Shown: positions 7,251 through 8,776 of the stretch, piece after piece
Layout: every line of letters begins with the position of its first letter
How positions within the stretch are numbered: the stretch's first letter is position 1
Origin: Balneolaceae bacterium
GTDB taxonomy: Bacteria; Bacteroidota; Rhodothermia; Balneolales; Balneolaceae
Reading direction: 5' to 3'
Assembly (NCBI GenBank): GCA_003555185.1
Contig: PWFZ01000466.1
Location: 1-8,776 of the forward strand
DNA length: 8,776 bases
Program-made: the position numbers and the translations under genes
The notes under the pieces: model-generated
Database searches by the model: none
Told to the model about the DNA's origin: nothing
What the model saw: the letters and a program-made list of their open reading frames with translations, nothing else

Positions 7251-7314
7251 ATGGTTATGAACCTGTACAAAGCGTTGTTAAATATTAATCCTAAATAATT
7301 GCTTTACAATTTAT

Positions 7315-8776
7315 ATGAAAAGCTTTTCCCCGTTGTTCATTTTATTTTCGGGATTGATTCTATTAGTGTCTTGCTCATCAGAAAAGACAGATAAATATCT
7401 ATTTCAGAACCTTTCTGCTGTATATACGAATATTGATTTCGAAAATACTCTTACACCAACCGAAGAATTCAATATGTATATTTTCCGCAATTTCTATAAT
7501 GGTGGAGGAGTTGCTGCCGGTGACGTAACGGGAAATGGACTTCCTGATCTCTTTTTTACCGGAAATATGACATCAAACCGACTTTACGAGAATCTCGGTG
7601 ATTTCAAGTTTAAAGAAATTACTGATGCAGCCGGTTTAAGATCTGATGATTACTGGTCAACAGGTGCCAGCTTTGTAGACATTAATGGCAATGGATTACT
7701 GGATATTTTTGTAACCCTTTCCGGTCCACCCGAAGGTGACGATCGTCATAATCGATTATATATTAATAATGGCGATGGTACCTTTGATGAACGCTCTAGA
7801 GAATTTGGTCTTGATGATATTGGCCTCTCCACTCATGCAGTATTCTTTGATTACAATGGAAACGGCTTGATGGATATGTACCTCATAAATAACTCTTTTC
7901 GTTCTGTTGGAGGATATGGAGATGTTACAGGTGAAACCAGAAACGAACCCGACCCCAGGGGAGCAAGTAAACTATATCGCAATGATGGCGGCTCGTTCAC
8001 GAATGTAACTGAAGAGGCCGGCATCTATAGCAGCATCATTGGTTTTGGCTTGAGTGCAACCGTCGCCGATGTAAACCGAAATGGACTTCCGGATCTATAT
8101 GTAGCCAACGATTTTTTCGAACGTGATTATCTCTATATCAATAACGGAGATGGAACATTTACTGAATCTCTTGACGATATGATCCGAAGTTTAAGCTTCA
8201 GCTCCATGGGGTCCGATATCGCAGATCTTAATAATGACGGATGGCCTGAAATTTATGTTTCCGATATGCTTCCCAAAGAAGAAGACAGATTAAAATCCAA
8301 AATGACTATAGAGTCCTGGGATGAATACAGTGAAAATGTAGAGAAAGGATTTCATCATAAGTTTACCCGTAACACACTTCAGTTGAATAGAGGAGACGGT
8401 ACACTTTCTGAAATAGGCCGCTATTCAGATGTTCAGGCCACAGACTGGAGCTGGGCAGTTTTACTGTTTGATATGAACCTTAACGGCTACAATGATATTT
8501 TCGTAGCTAATGGTATCTACAAAGACCTACTTGATCAGGACTATATTGAACAAGTGGCCAACCCCAGAGTGATTCGTGAAATGATGCAATCAGAAGAAGG
8601 GGATGTTATTTTGCAATTAATGGATCAAATGAGTTCATACCCTATTCGCAATTTCGCTTTTGGCAATGATGGAGATCTGCGGTTTACCGACCGCACTGCG
8701 CAGTGGGGCCTTGATGAGCCGGGCTTTTCCAGCGGAGCGGCATGGGCAGATTTGAACGGCGACGGTGCGATGGACC
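7315..8776 (+). CDS. VCBS/FG-GAP repeat lipoprotein of the SusCD-associated type (3' end missing)
   Basis: The first 487 codons of a gene that continues past the window; relatives as I recall them run to roughly 1,100 residues and often end in an ASPIC/UnbV domain. The ATG at 7315 starts a lipoprotein signal peptide with lipobox LVSC and the lipidated cysteine at residue 20, followed by SSEKTD, so surface or outer-membrane anchoring is likely. The N-terminal TPTEEFN and YNGGGVAAGD (61-70) are typical of this Bacteroidota group. Seven calcium-loop-like FG-GAP motifs are visible: DVTGNGLPD (70-78), DINGNGLLD (122-130), DYNGNGLMD (179-187), DVNRNGLPD (252-260), DLNNDGWPE (304-312), DMNLNGYND (386-394) and DLNGDGAMD (479-487), implying a beta-propeller. 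The gene follows susCD but lies beyond a terminator, with its own candidate promoter. Its role is unknown; a surface accessory to SusCD is an inference. There is no Shine-Dalgarno sequence before the ATG. Confidence 0.9.
   Translation, partial: MKSFSPLFILFSGLILLVSCSSEKTDKYLFQNLSAVYTNIDFENTLTPTEEFNMYIFRNFYNGGGVAAGDVTGNGLPDLFFTGNMTSNRLYENLGDFKFKEITDAAGLRSDDYWSTGASFVDINGNGLLDIFVTLSGPPEGDDRHNRLYINNGDGTFDERSREFGLDDIGLSTHAVFFDYNGNGLMDMYLINNSFRSVGGYGDVTGETRNEPDPRGASKLYRNDGGSFTNVTEEAGIYSSIIGFGLSATVADVNRNGLPDLYVANDFFERDYLYINNGDGTFTESLDDMIRSLSFSSMGSDIADLNNDGWPEIYVSDMLPKEEDRLKSKMTIESWDEYSENVEKGFHHKFTRNTLQLNRGDGTLSEIGRYSDVQATDWSWAVLLFDMNLNGYNDIFVANGIYKDLLDQDYIEQVANPRVIREMMQSEEGDVILQLMDQMSSYPIRNFAFGNDGDLRFTDRTAQWGLDEPGFSSGAAWADLNGDGAMD

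Overview
The window looks like chromosome from a Bacteroidota-type bacterium, most likely a marine Balneolota/Rhodothermia-like or flavobacterial relative. The reasons are a SusC/SusD outer-membrane pair, long FG-GAP (VCBS) lipoproteins, A-rich leaders without Shine-Dalgarno sequences in front of susC, susD and the last gene, and a TAnnTTTG-type promoter element. Coding DNA is moderately AT-rich and the intergenic DNA is strongly AT-rich. The genus cannot be read from this sequence. All five genes lie on the + strand.

Layout. (1) Positions 3-1034: the 3' part of an UnbV/CRTAC1-type secreted FG-GAP protein ending in an ASPIC/UnbV domain. (2) Positions 1031-1903: a polytopic membrane protein of the NqrB/RnfD fold, corresponding to UnbU, overlapping its upstream neighbour by ATGA. 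(3) Positions 1904-2393: an AT-rich 490-bp gap with a weak hairpin after unbU, two LacI/cre-like 13-14 bp sites 80 bp apart, and a candidate Bacteroidota promoter. (4) Positions 2394-5486: a SusC/RagA TonB-dependent transporter. (5) Positions 5524-7098: its SusD lipoprotein partner, followed by a textbook intrinsic terminator. (6) Positions 7099-7314: a short gap with a candidate promoter (exact TAATTTTG) followed at once by a perfect 20-bp inverted repeat. (7) Positions 7315-8776: the first 487 codons of a VCBS/FG-GAP lipoprotein that runs off the window.

How it fits together. SusC and SusD form one transcription unit for capture and TonB-driven uptake of a glycan or other oligomer of unknown identity. 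The paired LacI-type sites suggest sugar-responsive control of that unit. The downstream VCBS lipoprotein has its own apparent promoter and probably works on the cell surface with SusCD. UnbV and UnbU form a separate, translationally coupled unit. Such pairs were named from enediyne gene clusters but have no established biochemical role, and no enediyne synthase is visible here. The most unusual items are this UnbV-UnbU pair, the paired operator-like sites, and the phased 20-bp inverted repeat in the leader of the last gene.
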